From NCBI GenBank assembly GCA_027618995.1, contig JAQCGO010000006.1, positions 1-64,000 of the forward strand: DNA of 64,000 bases, in the 5' to 3' direction. Source of the DNA: Pseudomonadota bacterium (GTDB lineage: Bacteria; Pseudomonadota; Gammaproteobacteria; Steroidobacterales; Woeseiaceae). Below the pieces are notes generated by a model. The model saw only the letters and a list, made by a program, of their open reading frames with translations. It searched no databases and was not told where the DNA came from. Both the position numbers and the translations under genes were made by a program. Numbering within the stretch: the first letter of the stretch is position 1; each line of letters opens with the position of its first letter. Shown one piece after another: positions 50,994 through 60,666 of the stretch.

Positions 50994-51653
50994 TCAGGCG
51001 ACAGCGCGCGTGACGCGCTTCGGTTCGGACACACCATATCCTTGCGCATAGTCAATGCCCATGCCGCGCAGCATCGTTATTATTTCTTCGTTCTCGGCGA
51101 ACTCGGCGATGGTTTTCTTACCCGTCAGGTGGCCGATCTCATTAATTGACCGCACCATCTCGCGATCGATTGGATCATGCAGAATCTCTTTCACGAAACT
51201 GCCATCGATCTTGAGGAAGTCGACCGGGAAATGTTTGAGGTAGCCGAACGATGATAGCCCGGTGCCAAAATCGTCGAGCGCAAATTTACAGCCCAATTCC
51301 TTCAGCGCATTGATAAACCGATTCGCCTGCGAGTAACTCGCGATTGCCGCGGTCTCGGTAATCTCAAAACAGATTTTCGTCGCGTCGAGACCACTCATCT
51401 GGAACTGGTCAATGACAAACGGCAGGAATTTTTCATCGCCGAGGCTCTGGCCGGACAAATTGATCGAGCATAACGCCAGTCGCTCGCGCTCATCCGCTTC
51501 CGACACCAGCCAGCGGAAGGCGCTGCGAATGACCCAGCGATCAATACCCGGCGTGATGCCGTAGCGTTCCGCCGCTTCAATAAACAGTCCTGGCGAGATG
51601 ATGCCGCCGCTCTCATCGCGCATGCGCAACAGGATTTCATAGTGCAATGGTGC
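50994..51653 (-). pseudogene. EAL domain fragment (c-di-GMP phosphodiesterase type), N-terminus missing
   Basis: From APLHYEILLRMRDESGG the frame is a good EAL domain: ALCSINLSGQSL, FEITETAAI, LDDFGTGLSSFGYLKHFPVD, LKIDGSFV, TIAEFAEN. EIL replaces EAL at the signature. The first 15-20 residues of the domain and any upstream GGDEF or sensor part are missing; the sequence before it is the TPR gene in another phase. The only nearby start, TTG 51689, lies in that foreign sequence. This looks like half of a deletion junction. Confidence 0.75.
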
Positions 51654-52956
51654 CCAGCTCGTAGTGGATGCGCGCATTAAACGGATCAAGCGCCCGCGCG
51701 GCCAGCATCAGCGGCAAGGCCTGATCCGTTTGTTGCGTACCCTGATACAGGCGCATCAGGAAAATACGCAGCTGCAACAGGTCCGGATCTTCATTGACCA
51801 ACGCGCTGAGTTCATCGATGGCGTCGAACAGTTGCTGCGGATCGCCTATTGCCTGCGTCGTTATTGCAGCTTCGGTAAACACCTTGATACCCCTGGCCAT
51901 GACGTTGTCCGGGTCCGCAGCCAGTACTTGCTCGGTTGTGGCCATGATCAGCGGATAGCCGACGTCGCCATCCATCAGACCGGTTTCGATCTGATGCAGG
52001 TAATTGTTGGCCAGCTCGGTCTTGGCGTCCAGGAATTCTGCATCGACCGTCAACGCACCCTTCAGGAGCCCTTCGGCCGCTTTCAGACCACCAAAAGAAT
52101 ACGTATCCCGTTCGTTGATGGCCTGCAGGTACAGGTCATAGGCGTCCGGATCACTCGTCGCGACCCCGGTGATATCTGCCTTTGCCGGCGTACCGAGCAA
52201 TGACACGGAAAGTGCGCCACCAACCTTCTCCGCTATCTCGTCCTGGATGCCGAATATGTCATCGAGCGTCCGGTCATAATTTTCTGACCACACGTGAAAT
52301 CCATCGTCGGCGCGAATCAACTGAGCCGTAATGCGCACACGATCGCCGACGCGCTGCACGCTACCCTCGAGCACGTGAGCAACGCCCAGCGCACGCGCAA
52401 TCTCACCGATGGTCTTGTCCTGACCCTTGAAGGCAAAACTCGACGTGCGGGCGGCAACCTTGAGACCCGGCACCCGGGCCAGCATATGCAGCAGAGTTTC
52501 AGTCAGGCCGTCCGAGAAATATTCGTTATCACTGTCATTTGACATGTTGACGAAGGGCAGCACTGCGACTGAAGCTTCATTAGCGATAACACCGGCCACA
52601 ACGGCATCGTCCGACTGCCGTGCACTGAACGCCGCGAATAAAATAATGCCAATGACCACGGCCGCGATCGTGACGTAGTCCAGTTTTTTGGCAGTCCGGC
52701 TGGTTTTCGATTCGTCGCGAATAACTTCGTGTTCGCGCTTGATGCCCTCGGGTGTGATTTCGTAAATTCAGGACAACACGATCGCCGGTATAAACCCAAA
52801 TGTAAAAACCAGTTTGACCGCGCGCGAGGTCCACTCCGGGGCACCGAGCTCCGGCAGAATTGCCGTCAAAACCTCGGTTAACAGCCAACCGACGACCACA
52901 TAGGCCGCAGCAACGCGGAAAACATTGCGTCGTCTGAGTTCAGCGATCAGGGACAT
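51637..52956 (-). pseudogene. TolB-like/TPR membrane protein, interrupted by TGA and truncated
   Basis: The first segment, ATG 52956 to TGA 52770-52768, starts MSLIAELRRRNVFRVAAAYV with two TM helices. After the TGA the same frame resumes with IYEITPEGIKREHEV, a third TM helix, then a FlgO/TolB-like domain (VAVLPFVNMSNDSDNEYFSD, HVLEGSVQRVGDRVRITAQL, FHVWSENYDRT) and TPR-like helices. Relatives have Trp-Ile-Tyr-Glu at the stop, so TGG to TGA is likely. The frame then ends at 51637 inside a TPR where EAL sequence begins. A close intact paralogue is at 62088-63902. Confidence 0.75.
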
Positions 52957-53437
52957 GGCTAGGAATCAATAGTTTCCGAAGTGGCTAACATTACACCAGA
53001 ATAGATTGCCACTTTCACATTAAGTTCAGAACCTTAGATGCGCGCAATTGATTTTTCGTTGGCGGGCAGTCTTCACGCAGATTGGTACCCACTTCGCGGC
53101 AGCATCAACGGCTATCACTTTGATGCTCTCGACCTCTTAGAGGGCGCCGAAGCCACCAAAATCGTTGTGTGTCGGGCCTTTAACCACCCCGGGCAGGCAG
53201 GGAAGCCATTGACCGGCGACAATACTAGCCGATTATTACGACCTAAGTCGTTGACTAACGAGGCTTTCTGGCTATACTTCGGCCAGCTTGAACGATCGGC
53301 TGATATTTATGGTCTCGTCTCGATGTTCCTAAATTTAGTAGCTCGACCTGTTTTTCATAAGTAATAGCATCACTTCTAGCGAAATTGGTCTCATCTTGGG
53401 GCCGCAAATACTCATGTTTAAATAGGTAATAAATATT
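52957..53437. other. Intergenic region with promoter and leader of the cold-shock gene
   Basis: The first 290 bases have no recognised gene. A frame from ATG 53038 to 53364 (108 codons) resembles no family and is crossed by the cold-shock promoter at 53251-53278, so I do not call it. The last 150 bases are the transcribed leader. Confidence 0.55.
53251..53278 (+). promoter_or_regulatory. Sigma-70 promoter for the cold-shock gene
   Basis: TTGACT (53251-53256) and TATACT (53273-53278) are separated by 16 bases. Transcription would start near 53285, giving a leader of about 150 nt before ATG 53438, similar to the roughly 160 nt leaders of cspA-type genes. Confidence 0.6.
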
Positions 53438-53644
53438 ATGGCTACAACAACCGGAACGGTTAAATGGTTTAACGACTCGAAAGGCTTCGGCTTCATCGAG
53501 CAAGAGAATGGCCCAGACGTATTCGCACACTTCAGTGCAATCCAGGGCGACGGCTTCAAAAGCCTGTCCGAAGGCCAGAAAGTACAGTTCACCATCGTCG
53601 CCGGCCAGAAAGGCCCGCAGGCGGAGAACATTGTACCGATCTAA
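53438..53644 (+). CDS. Cold-shock domain protein
   Basis: A 68-residue single CSD protein with both nucleic-acid motifs: [20 protein letters not shown] (RNP1 KGFGFI) and DVFAHFSAI (RNP2). It binds single-stranded RNA/DNA as a chaperone. A weak AGGTAATAAATATT precedes the ATG, and the gene has a long leader and a strong terminator, typical of cspA-type genes. Which paralogue it matches is not clear. Confidence 0.95.
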   Translation: MATTTGTVKWFNDSKGFGFIEQENGPDVFAHFSAIQGDGFKSLSEGQKVQFTIVAGQKGPQAENIVPI

Positions 53645-53665
53645 GCCTTCCTAACAGATTGCTGT

Positions 53666-53700
53666 AAAGGGCGAGGCCTTCGGGTCTCGCCCTTTTTTTT
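53666..53700 (+). terminator. Intrinsic terminator with UUCG loop after the cold-shock gene
   Basis: AAAGGGCGAGGCC pairs with GGTCTCGCCCTTT (one G-T pair) around a TTCG tetraloop and runs into eight T residues. The A arm before it may let it also work for the facing gene. Confidence 0.92.
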
Positions 53701-53734
53701 GCCAAATCAGGTATTCGCGCTGCCTGACGCCGGA

Positions 53735-54115
53735 CTATTCTTCCGCGGGCGTCAGGTCCTCAGTGTCGTCGCTCAAAGGCTCCGGTGTCGGTGCCGGCTC
53801 CGGTGCAGGCTCCGATTCTGATGCACCAATACTGCACTCCCAGCCCCACTCGCGCAGCTCGGCCACAAACTCTTCGGCTCGCGCAGCGCAATAGCCGGCT
53901 TCGGTATTCGCGGTCCAAAGGACCTGCTTCGTACCGGGCGCTTCAGAGTCTTTGTAATAGTGCACTTCGCAAGGCACCGGCACACCGGGCTCGCTCAGGA
54001 TCTCGATCCGGCGCTGCAATTGATCAAACGAACATTGATAAGACGTAACGGCCTGGCCGAACGTAAGGCCAGGCACCAGTATTGCGAGTGACGCGAAAAC
54101 CAGCTTGCTATCCAT
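53735..54115 (-). CDS. Exported protein of unknown function, acidic Pro/Glu tail
   Basis: A 126-residue protein with a signal peptide (LVFASLAILVPGLTFG) and a compact cysteine-containing domain (QCSFDQLQRRIEILSE, CEVHYYKDSEAPG, GYCAARAEEFVAELREWGW). I know similar unnamed proteins in gammaproteobacteria but no function. The tail (about 100-126) is a run of Glu, Pro and Asp. Start ATG 54115 has AGGTG eight bases upstream. The frame opens to 54292 but the extra residues look random. Confidence 0.7.
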   Translation of the reverse strand: MDSKLVFASLAILVPGLTFGQAVTSYQCSFDQLQRRIEILSEPGVPVPCEVHYYKDSEAPGTKQVLWTANTEAGYCAARAEEFVAELREWGWECSIGASESEPAPEPAPTPEPLSDDTEDLTPAEE

Positions 54116-54325
54116 GTTGTACACCTGAACGGGTAAGGATGGCCAGGACACCGAATTTTGATCGTGTCGATTGGTGGTCAAGTCCTCGCACGCCTGTAAC
54201 TCCTTGACGGACCTGTAGAAAAATTTCTGACAAAGGTCCGCTAATCCCCGATTTTTGCGGATTACGGCGTTTTTTTCTATGTCACAGGTCATGCTTATGG
54301 GCGCCCCGCCGGGCCCGCCAAACGG

Positions 54326-54763
54326 CTAGACGCCGATGTCCTCGTCCCAGAGCGCCGGATTGGCCGCGATGAATTCCTGCATCATCTGTACGCAGGACGG
54401 ATCATCGAGTACCTCGAGCGTCACTCCCCGTGCACGCAGGTAGTCCTCGGGCCCCTTGAAAGTCCGGTTCTCGCCAACCACTACCCTGGGAATGCCGTAC
54501 AGCAATATCGCTCCGCTACACATGTCGCACGGGGACAAAGTGGAATAGAGGACAGCGCGTTGATAGTCGGTCGCGGTGTAGCGACCGGCGCTCTCCAGGC
54601 AATCCATTTCCGCGTGCAAAATGGCACTGCCTTTTTGCACGCGCTGATTGTGTCCACGGCCTGCGATTCGCCCGTCAATCACGAGCACCGATCCAATCGG
54701 AATTCCGCCGGCACGCAATCCCAGCCGTGCTTCGTCGATTGCAGCACTAAGATATTCGTCCAT
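54326..54763 (-). CDS. Cytosine/nucleoside deaminase of the fungal Fcy1 type
   Basis: A 145-residue zinc deaminase. HAEMDCLE supplies His and catalytic Glu, and LSPCDMCSGAILLYG the two zinc Cys. The C-terminus DYLRARGVTLEVLDDPSCVQ with NPALWDEDIGV matches yeast cytosine deaminase more than TadA or GuaD. It would convert cytosine to uracil for salvage. It is divergent from the flavoprotein gene with 28 bases between starts. Confidence 0.85.
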   Translation of the reverse strand: MDEYLSAAIDEARLGLRAGGIPIGSVLVIDGRIAGRGHNQRVQKGSAILHAEMDCLESAGRYTATDYQRAVLYSTLSPCDMCSGAILLYGIPRVVVGENRTFKGPEDYLRARGVTLEVLDDPSCVQMMQEFIAANPALWDEDIGV

Positions 54764-54791
54764 GCCAAGCGTTCTCCTTTATATTGGTGCA

Positions 54792-55976
54792 ATGCGTGAA
54801 TTTGATGTCATTGTCCTGGGCGGCGGCGCCGCCGGTCTCATGTGCGCGTTTGCGGCGGGGCAACGAGGTCGTCGTGTCATCGTACTGGAAAGCTCGAACA
54901 AGATTGGCAAGAAAATCCTGATGTCCGGCGGCGGCCGCTGCAACTTTACCAACCTGCATTGTGAACCGAACCGATTCATTTCGGCAAATCCACACTTCTG
55001 CATATCGGCGTTGCAACGCTACACACAATGGGACTTCATCGCACTGGTTGAAAGGCATTCAATCGCCTATCACGAAAAATCTGCGGGTCAGTTGTTCTGC
55101 GACAATTCGTCAAAAGACATTCTTGGCATGCTCGAGGCGGAATGTACGACTGCCGGCGTACAAATCCTGACGCACTGCGAGATACAAATGGTGCAGAACA
55201 GCGACAACTATGTGGTTACCAGTAACAAGGGCACGTTCTCGGCCGCGGCACTCGTCATTGCGACAGGCGGCCTGTCAATTCCAAAGATGGGGGCATCCGA
55301 CTTTGGCTATCGGCTTGCGCGGCAATTTGGCCTGAACGTTTTGGGTACGCGCGCGGGACTTGTGCCATTCACCTTCACGGGAGCGATACACGACGTCACC
55401 GAGCGATTGTCGGGCGTCAGTCTGCCGGGATCTGTTACAGCCGGCGACGAAACGTTCACGGAAGACATCCTGTTTACGCATCGCGGCCTGAGTGGGCCAG
55501 CCGCATTGCAAGCGTCAAGCTACTGGACGCCAGGCAATGACATCGTGATCAATCTATTACCGACGACCGATGCCGCGACCGTGTTGTTGCACGCCAAGTC
55601 CGGTAGCCCGAAAGCATTGCTGCGATCCGTCCTGTCCGAACAGTTACCGAAAGCGCTGGTCATCGAACTGCAGAACCTGATATGGCCGGCAGCTGCAGAA
55701 AAACCGATCGGGGAATGGCAGGACATCGCGTTGCGACAGGTCGCAGGCAAGTTGCACGGCTGGACCATCAGGCCCGCCGCCACGGAGGGCTACCGTACAG
55801 CCGAAGTCACACTTGGCGGCATTGATACCAACGAGCTATCGTCAAAAACCATGGAATGCACGCGGCATCCCGGGCTCTACTGCATTGGCGAGGTCGTCGA
55901 CGTGACGGGGCATCTGGGCGGATTCAATTTTCAATGGGCCTGGTCATCCGCGCAGGCCGCCGCAAACGCTATTTGA
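54792..55976 (+). CDS. BaiN/YhiN-family FAD-dependent flavoprotein
   Basis: A 394-residue HI0933-like flavoprotein. FAD motif [20 protein letters not shown], the family signature [30 protein letters not shown], and the C-terminal [20 protein letters not shown]. Family members reduce unsaturated substrates; the substrate here is unknown. ATG 54792 is the natural start, since codons before it overlap the deaminase. It overlaps the convergent aldo-keto reductase by eight bases. Confidence 0.9.
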   Translation: MREFDVIVLGGGAAGLMCAFAAGQRGRRVIVLESSNKIGKKILMSGGGRCNFTNLHCEPNRFISANPHFCISALQRYTQWDFIALVERHSIAYHEKSAGQLFCDNSSKDILGMLEAECTTAGVQILTHCEIQMVQNSDNYVVTSNKGTFSAAALVIATGGLSIPKMGASDFGYRLARQFGLNVLGTRAGLVPFTFTGAIHDVTERLSGVSLPGSVTAGDETFTEDILFTHRGLSGPAALQASSYWTPGNDIVINLLPTTDAATVLLHAKSGSPKALLRSVLSEQLPKALVIELQNLIWPAAAEKPIGEWQDIALRQVAGKLHGWTIRPAATEGYRTAEVTLGGIDTNELSSKTMECTRHPGLYCIGEVVDVTGHLGGFNFQWAWSSAQAAANAI

Positions 55977-56928
55977 GTATTCGCTCGATCTCCGCCATCA
56001 CTTCCGGGCTGAAACGGTCAACGAATTCGATCGCCTGCATGTTTTCCTGTATTTGCTTAACGCTGGTCGCGCCCGTCATTACGGTGCTTACCCAGGGGTT
56101 CTGCAAACACCAGGCCAGTGAGAATTGTGCAAGGCTGGCGCCCATCTGTTCTGCAACCGGCCGCAGGGCCGCAACTTTCCGCAGATGATCTCGATTGGTC
56201 AACTCGTACTTCAGCCAGTCAAAATCATGCTGCGCGCCGCGACTGTCCGCCGGAATTCCATCCTGGTATTTGCCTGTCAGCAATCCGGACGCGAGCGGGC
56301 TGAATATTGTCGAACCGTAACCGCGATCCTCGTACACCGGCCGGTAATCCGGACCGAAGCGGTGTCGTTTGAGCAGATTGTAGACAGGCTGTTCGACGAC
56401 TGGCTTGTGCAGGTGATGCCGTTCAGCGACCTCAATCGCCATCAATACGTCAGCCGCCGACCACTCAGAGGTTCCCCAATAGATCGCTTGGCCGCGTTCG
56501 ACGATGTTGTGCATAGCCCAGACGGTTTCCTCGATCGGGGTCGACGTATCCGGCCGGTGACAAAACAGCAAATCGACGTAGTCCAGGCCAAGACGTCGCA
56601 GTGACCCCGTAACGCTCTCGAGCAGATATTTCCGATTCAACGTGTTTTGCTCGTTGGGTCCGGCGTGCAGGCCCCAGAACAGTTTGGTCGATACAAGATA
56701 ACTGCCGCGGCGCCAGCCAAGCTTCTTCAGCACCGCGCCCATGATTTCTTCCGCCTTGCCGTCTACATAAACCTCGGCGTTGTCGAAGAAATTCACGCCG
56801 GCATCGTAGGCCGCCGCCATCAGCTCGGTCGTCGTGTCGATCGCCGACTTGTCAGCAAAAGTCAGCCAGGAGCCCAACGAAAGCTCACTGACCTGGATGC
56901 CGGCTTTTCCCAGGTGTCGATACTTCAT
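55969..56928 (-). CDS. Aldo/keto reductase, KCNAB-like
   Basis: A 319-residue NADPH-dependent reductase. Tetrad residues: Asp-Tyr in [11 protein letters not shown], Lys in LVSTKLFWG, His in [21 protein letters not shown] and [16 protein letters not shown] place it in the potassium-channel beta-subunit-like subgroup. The substrate is probably an aldehyde. It shares its 3' end with the flavoprotein gene. Confidence 0.9.
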   Translation of the reverse strand: MKYRHLGKAGIQVSELSLGSWLTFADKSAIDTTTELMAAAYDAGVNFFDNAEVYVDGKAEEIMGAVLKKLGWRRGSYLVSTKLFWGLHAGPNEQNTLNRKYLLESVTGSLRRLGLDYVDLLFCHRPDTSTPIEETVWAMHNIVERGQAIYWGTSEWSAADVLMAIEVAERHHLHKPVVEQPVYNLLKRHRFGPDYRPVYEDRGYGSTIFSPLASGLLTGKYQDGIPADSRGAQHDFDWLKYELTNRDHLRKVAALRPVAEQMGASLAQFSLAWCLQNPWVSTVMTGATSVKQIQENMQAIEFVDRFSPEVMAEIERILK

Positions 56929-57051
56929 GCGAGAACTTACTCCTTGATTCAGATACTTATTCTTCGTTGCGATAAGCGAAATGCCAACAAAAGCAACGAA
57001 TCGGATTCATGAGGTGTCAGAATGCCCCGCTGCATTATAGAGGAGACGCAC

Positions 57052-59085
57052 ATGAAGCATGTTTTTTCGCTCATCACGGCACTGATACTGACGACGGCCT
57101 GCAGCCAGGATCACGAGGCAGAGCCAACGATGACACTAAAAACTGGTGTTGATCTTGCGGGTATGGACCTCAGCGTTCGGCCACAGGATGACTATTACGC
57201 CTACGCGAACGGCGCCTGGCTGAAGCAAACCGAGATCCCGGCGGACCAGGTTGGCTGGGGCAGCTATATCACGCTGCGCGATGACAGCCTCGCCGACGTC
57301 AAGGCTATCGTCGATGAAGTCGCCGCTGATGTTACTGACAGCGAAGCCGCGGCGAAGATCGGCAACTATTACAACGCCTATATGGATGAAGCACGCGCGG
57401 AAGCGCTCGGCATGTCGCCGCTTGAGGACCTGTTTGCCGAAATCGATGCGCTCGAAGACCACAATGCGATCGCTGCCTGGTTCGGCGAAAACAACAAGAT
57501 CGGTATCGACGGCCCGTTTAATTTGTATATTAACCAGGACGACAAGGACTCGACGAAATACGTCATCTTCATTATTCAGTCCGGCCTTGGTCTGCCCGAC
57601 AAGGAATACTACAGTGACGAGTCGGAGCGCGGCCTGCAGTTGCGCGATGGCTACGCGGCAGTCATCGACAGCTTGCTGGGCACCTCGGGCTACGAGGACT
57701 CCAGTGGCGCAGCAAAACGCGTCATGGCGCTGGAAACGGAGTTGGCCGCAAGTCAATGGGACAAAGAGGACAGTCGCGATGCCGACAAGGTTTATAACAA
57801 GGTCATGGATGAGGACCTCGGCAATCTGCTCTCCAACTTCAATGTTGATGCCTATTTTGAGGGTATCGGCTCCGGACGACAGGAATATGTAATCGTCAGC
57901 CAGCCCTCCTATCTGCAAGCCTTGAACGACATATTCGTTAATACCGATCTGCAAACCTGGAAAGAATATGCATGCATCCAGACGATCTTCGCGTTCGCCA
58001 CTTTCCTGCAAGCCGACGTGGTGCAGGCACAGTTCGAATTTTTCAGCCAGACCTTGCTCGGGGCCGAAGAACAGAGGCCCCGCTGGCAGCGCGCCATCAC
58101 ATCGATGAATGGTGCCATGGGCGAATTGCTCGGTCAGCTCTATGTCGAAAAGCATTTCCCGCCTGAAGCCAAGGTTCGTATGCGTGAAATGTTGCATTAT
58201 TTGAGCGAAGCCTATGCTGACTCCATCGAGAATCTCGAATGGATGAGCGATGAGACCAAGGAAAAGGCACTCGTCAAACTGTCTAAATTCACGCCGAAGG
58301 TGGGCTACCCGGATGTGTGGCGGGATTATTCAAGCCTGCAGGTTACAGCCGACAGCCTGGTGACGAATATCCGCAATGCGCGCGAGTTCAATCACTACCG
58401 CGAGGTCGACAAACTGAGCAAACCCATCGATCGCAACGAATGGTTCATGGCACCGCAGACCGTCAACGCCTATTACAACCCGGGCCTGAATGAGATCGTG
58501 TTCCCGGCCGCCTACTTGCAACCACCTAATTTCCAGCTTGATGCAGAGGGCGCGTACAACTACGGTGCGATCGGCATTACGATTGGCCACGAGATCGGCC
58601 ACGGTTTCGATGACCAGGGCAGCAAGTACGACGGTGATGGCAACCTCAAGAGCTGGTGGACCGACGAAGATCGGGCCAGTTTCGAAGAGCGCACAAAAGG
58701 CCTCGTCGAACAATTTAATCAGTTCGAAGCACTGCCCGGTTTATTCGTCAATGGCGAGTACACGCTTGGCGAGAATATTGGCGACCTGGGTGGTACTGCG
58801 ATTGCGTTGAAGGCCTATCGCATGTCACTGCAGGGCAAGGACTCGCCCGTAATCGATGGCTTCACGGGCGAGGAGCGTTTCTTCCTTGGTATGGCGCAAT
58901 CCAGCCGCATCAAGGTGCGCGAGCAGTTGATCGAGCTGATGATTAAATCGGACCCGCATTCGCCGGACGTATTTCGGGTGAACGGCGTGGTTCCGAACGT
59001 CGACGACTTCTACACGACCTATGGCGTGAAGGAAGGCGACAAGCACTACCTGCCTGCGGAACAGCGCGTCCGTATCTGGCAGTAA
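57052..59085 (+). CDS. M13 family metallopeptidase lipoprotein (PepO/neprilysin-like)
   Basis: A 677-residue peptidase with lipobox LTTAC (Cys about 15), so probably anchored in the periplasm. N-terminal M13 domain (DDYYAYANGAWLKQTEIP), NAYYNPGLNEIVFPAAYLQP substrate arm, the zinc motif GHEIGHGFDDQG (HExxH) and ENIGDLGGTAIALKAY with the third ligand Glu. The end has VRNG-type FRVNGVVPN and RVRIW. ATG 57052 follows GAGGAGACGCAC. The convergent CPBP gene overlaps its last 261 bases. Confidence 0.93.
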   Translation: MKHVFSLITALILTTACSQDHEAEPTMTLKTGVDLAGMDLSVRPQDDYYAYANGAWLKQTEIPADQVGWGSYITLRDDSLADVKAIVDEVAADVTDSEAAAKIGNYYNAYMDEARAEALGMSPLEDLFAEIDALEDHNAIAAWFGENNKIGIDGPFNLYINQDDKDSTKYVIFIIQSGLGLPDKEYYSDESERGLQLRDGYAAVIDSLLGTSGYEDSSGAAKRVMALETELAASQWDKEDSRDADKVYNKVMDEDLGNLLSNFNVDAYFEGIGSGRQEYVIVSQPSYLQALNDIFVNTDLQTWKEYACIQTIFAFATFLQADVVQAQFEFFSQTLLGAEEQRPRWQRAITSMNGAMGELLGQLYVEKHFPPEAKVRMREMLHYLSEAYADSIENLEWMSDETKEKALVKLSKFTPKVGYPDVWRDYSSLQVTADSLVTNIRNAREFNHYREVDKLSKPIDRNEWFMAPQTVNAYYNPGLNEIVFPAAYLQPPNFQLDAEGAYNYGAIGITIGHEIGHGFDDQGSKYDGDGNLKSWWTDEDRASFEERTKGLVEQFNQFEALPGLFVNGEYTLGENIGDLGGTAIALKAYRMSLQGKDSPVIDGFTGEERFFLGMAQSSRIKVREQLIELMIKSDPHSPDVFRVNGVVPNVDDFYTTYGVKEGDKHYLPAEQRVRIWQ

Positions 59086-60021
59086 CTGAGTCATCAAAGT
59101 GGGCCTGCAGTCGGGATTTGACCATTCGAATGGCCCCTGATCACGCTGGCGTGTTGCACGCACCCAGTAATGGATCAGGACCATCGACAACACGGTAAAC
59201 GGGACGATCAACACGCTGCCCTCGGCACCAAAGGCGCCACCGCTTAACCATTCGGGGCCGACCGGCACCTGTGCAATCAGGCTTGGAGATTCCTGACCGC
59301 TCGAGGCAAATCCAAACACCGAAGCCTGAAAGAAATTCCAGCCAAGATGCAGGCCCATCGGCAACCACAGCTGGCCGGTTTTCAGATAGGCGTAGATCAA
59401 CTGCGGGGTAATCAATGCAATCAGGACACTGGAAAGCAACGTCGCATCCGGATTGAAGCCATGACCGAAACCGAAAATCAGTGAGGCCAGAACAACACTC
59501 GCCGTCAATCCCATGCCCGCAATCATGTTCTGTAGCAGGTAGCCCCTGAACACCAGTTCTTCCCACCACGCGACGATGCTCAGTTTGTACAAGACCAGTA
59601 ACACGACCGGCACGATTGCCAGCTGAAACGAAGCACCCGCCCCTGTCGTGTCGGTCCACCAGCTGAAGCCCTGAAACTCGATGAGCCCGGACCAGAGCAA
59701 ACAAAAATAGACGCTGGCCATGAGCAAGGCACTGTTCAAAACGCCTGAGACAATATCGAGCAGCGCGTAGCGATCGAACCTGAGCCCCAGCGATACCAGC
59801 GTTTTTTTGTCGAGATAGCGGCGCGCGATATAAACCGCAGCGGTCGCTGTCACGGCCAGTATCGAAAACTGCAGGTCAGAGCCTTTCCGCAGACTGCCCA
59901 GAATGGTTCGCACGCCGATCATTCCGACGGCTGTGATCGTCATGAATATGGCGAAGAAGGCCAGGATGCGCCAACCCGCGCGGAGTAAACCGGTCTCAGG
60001 ATTAAGAAAAATGTTTTTCAT
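58825..60021 (-). CDS. CPBP-family intramembrane metalloprotease with antisense C-terminal extension
   Basis: A 398-residue frame. The CPBP (CAAX/Abi) domain is within residues about 100-260: EELVFRGYLLQNMIAG, FGFGHGFNPDATLL and MGLHLGWNFFQASVFG hold the Glu, His and His ligands, in a setting of about eight TM helices. After VRATRQRDQGPFEWSNPDC the frame has no stop and runs 87 more codons antisense to the M13 gene; those residues are unlike any domain. ATG 60021 overlaps the upstream gene (ATGA). Confidence 0.8.
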   Translation of the reverse strand: MKNIFLNPETGLLRAGWRILAFFAIFMTITAVGMIGVRTILGSLRKGSDLQFSILAVTATAAVYIARRYLDKKTLVSLGLRFDRYALLDIVSGVLNSALLMASVYFCLLWSGLIEFQGFSWWTDTTGAGASFQLAIVPVVLLVLYKLSIVAWWEELVFRGYLLQNMIAGMGLTASVVLASLIFGFGHGFNPDATLLSSVLIALITPQLIYAYLKTGQLWLPMGLHLGWNFFQASVFGFASSGQESPSLIAQVPVGPEWLSGGAFGAEGSVLIVPFTVLSMVLIHYWVRATRQRDQGPFEWSNPDCRPTLMTQLLPDTDALFRRQVVLVAFLHAIGRVEVVDVRNHAVHPKYVRRMRVRFNHQLDQLLAHLDAAGLRHTKEETLLAREAIDYGRVLALQ

Positions 60022-60506
60022 TGCGATTCCTCCGCCATGGAAATCGAAGTTGCCTGCCATGCCACCACTCGCCACTCGCCGTCGCGCTGTAGAAATGTAC
60101 CGGTATTGAAATACTGCAAAACTGCGGTACCGTCGTCGGGCACGCCAACCAGTCTGAAAGTGATTACGGCGGCGTTGCCGAATACCTGCACCTTGACATC
60201 CTCGCCGCTGTACACGACGTTCGGCCCGGCGTCCTCGTCATCATCCGGCGCATCAAATCCCAACATGATATCGGCCTTGCCAAAACGCGTGCCGTTCGAC
60301 GACGTATAGACGAGATCGTCAGCCCAGAATTTTGCATGTGCATCCGCTTTGCCCGAGTTCGCCAGGAAGTCATGCAACATCGCCGTAAGCGTCGACACTG
60401 CAGCTTCCGACCCGGCGTCCTCCGCTTTTGCGTGGATGAAAACTCCAGCCACAAATAACAGGCAGAGTGCGAATAGTGTGCCGCGTAGCTGTGCGATCAA
60501 CTTCAT
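60018..60506 (-). CDS. Exported NTF2-like (SnoaL/DUF4440-type) protein
   Basis: A 162-residue protein with a signal peptide (LFALCLLFVAGVFIHA) and an NTF2-like fold: LTAMLHDFLANSGKADAHA, FWADDLVYTSSNGTRFGKAD, VKVQVFGNAAVITFRL and TGTFLQRDGEWRVVAWQAT. No enzymatic motif. It precedes and overlaps the CPBP protease by four bases. Role unknown. Confidence 0.8.
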   Translation of the reverse strand: MKLIAQLRGTLFALCLLFVAGVFIHAKAEDAGSEAAVSTLTAMLHDFLANSGKADAHAKFWADDLVYTSSNGTRFGKADIMLGFDAPDDDEDAGPNVVYSGEDVKVQVFGNAAVITFRLVGVPDDGTAVLQYFNTGTFLQRDGEWRVVAWQATSISMAEESQ

Positions 60507-60666
60507 GAATATCCCCTGGTCTGATTTCTTTTGTTTCCGAACGGTACGACGATGATAACAGGCGTGATTGCGTGCTAGTATTTTTGCCCGGCAACAACTA
60601 ATGAGCAGATGCGCTTGAACGAGGTTTTGGATGCAGACCTGCTATCCGGCAGAACAGTGAGCCCTG

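Noticed and set aside
53038-53364. Plus-strand frame of 108 codons before the cold-shock gene
   Set aside because: No family, no ribosome site, and it spans the likely promoter of the cold-shock gene.
57136-58197. Minus-strand frame of 353 codons
   Set aside because: Antisense to the M13 peptidase.
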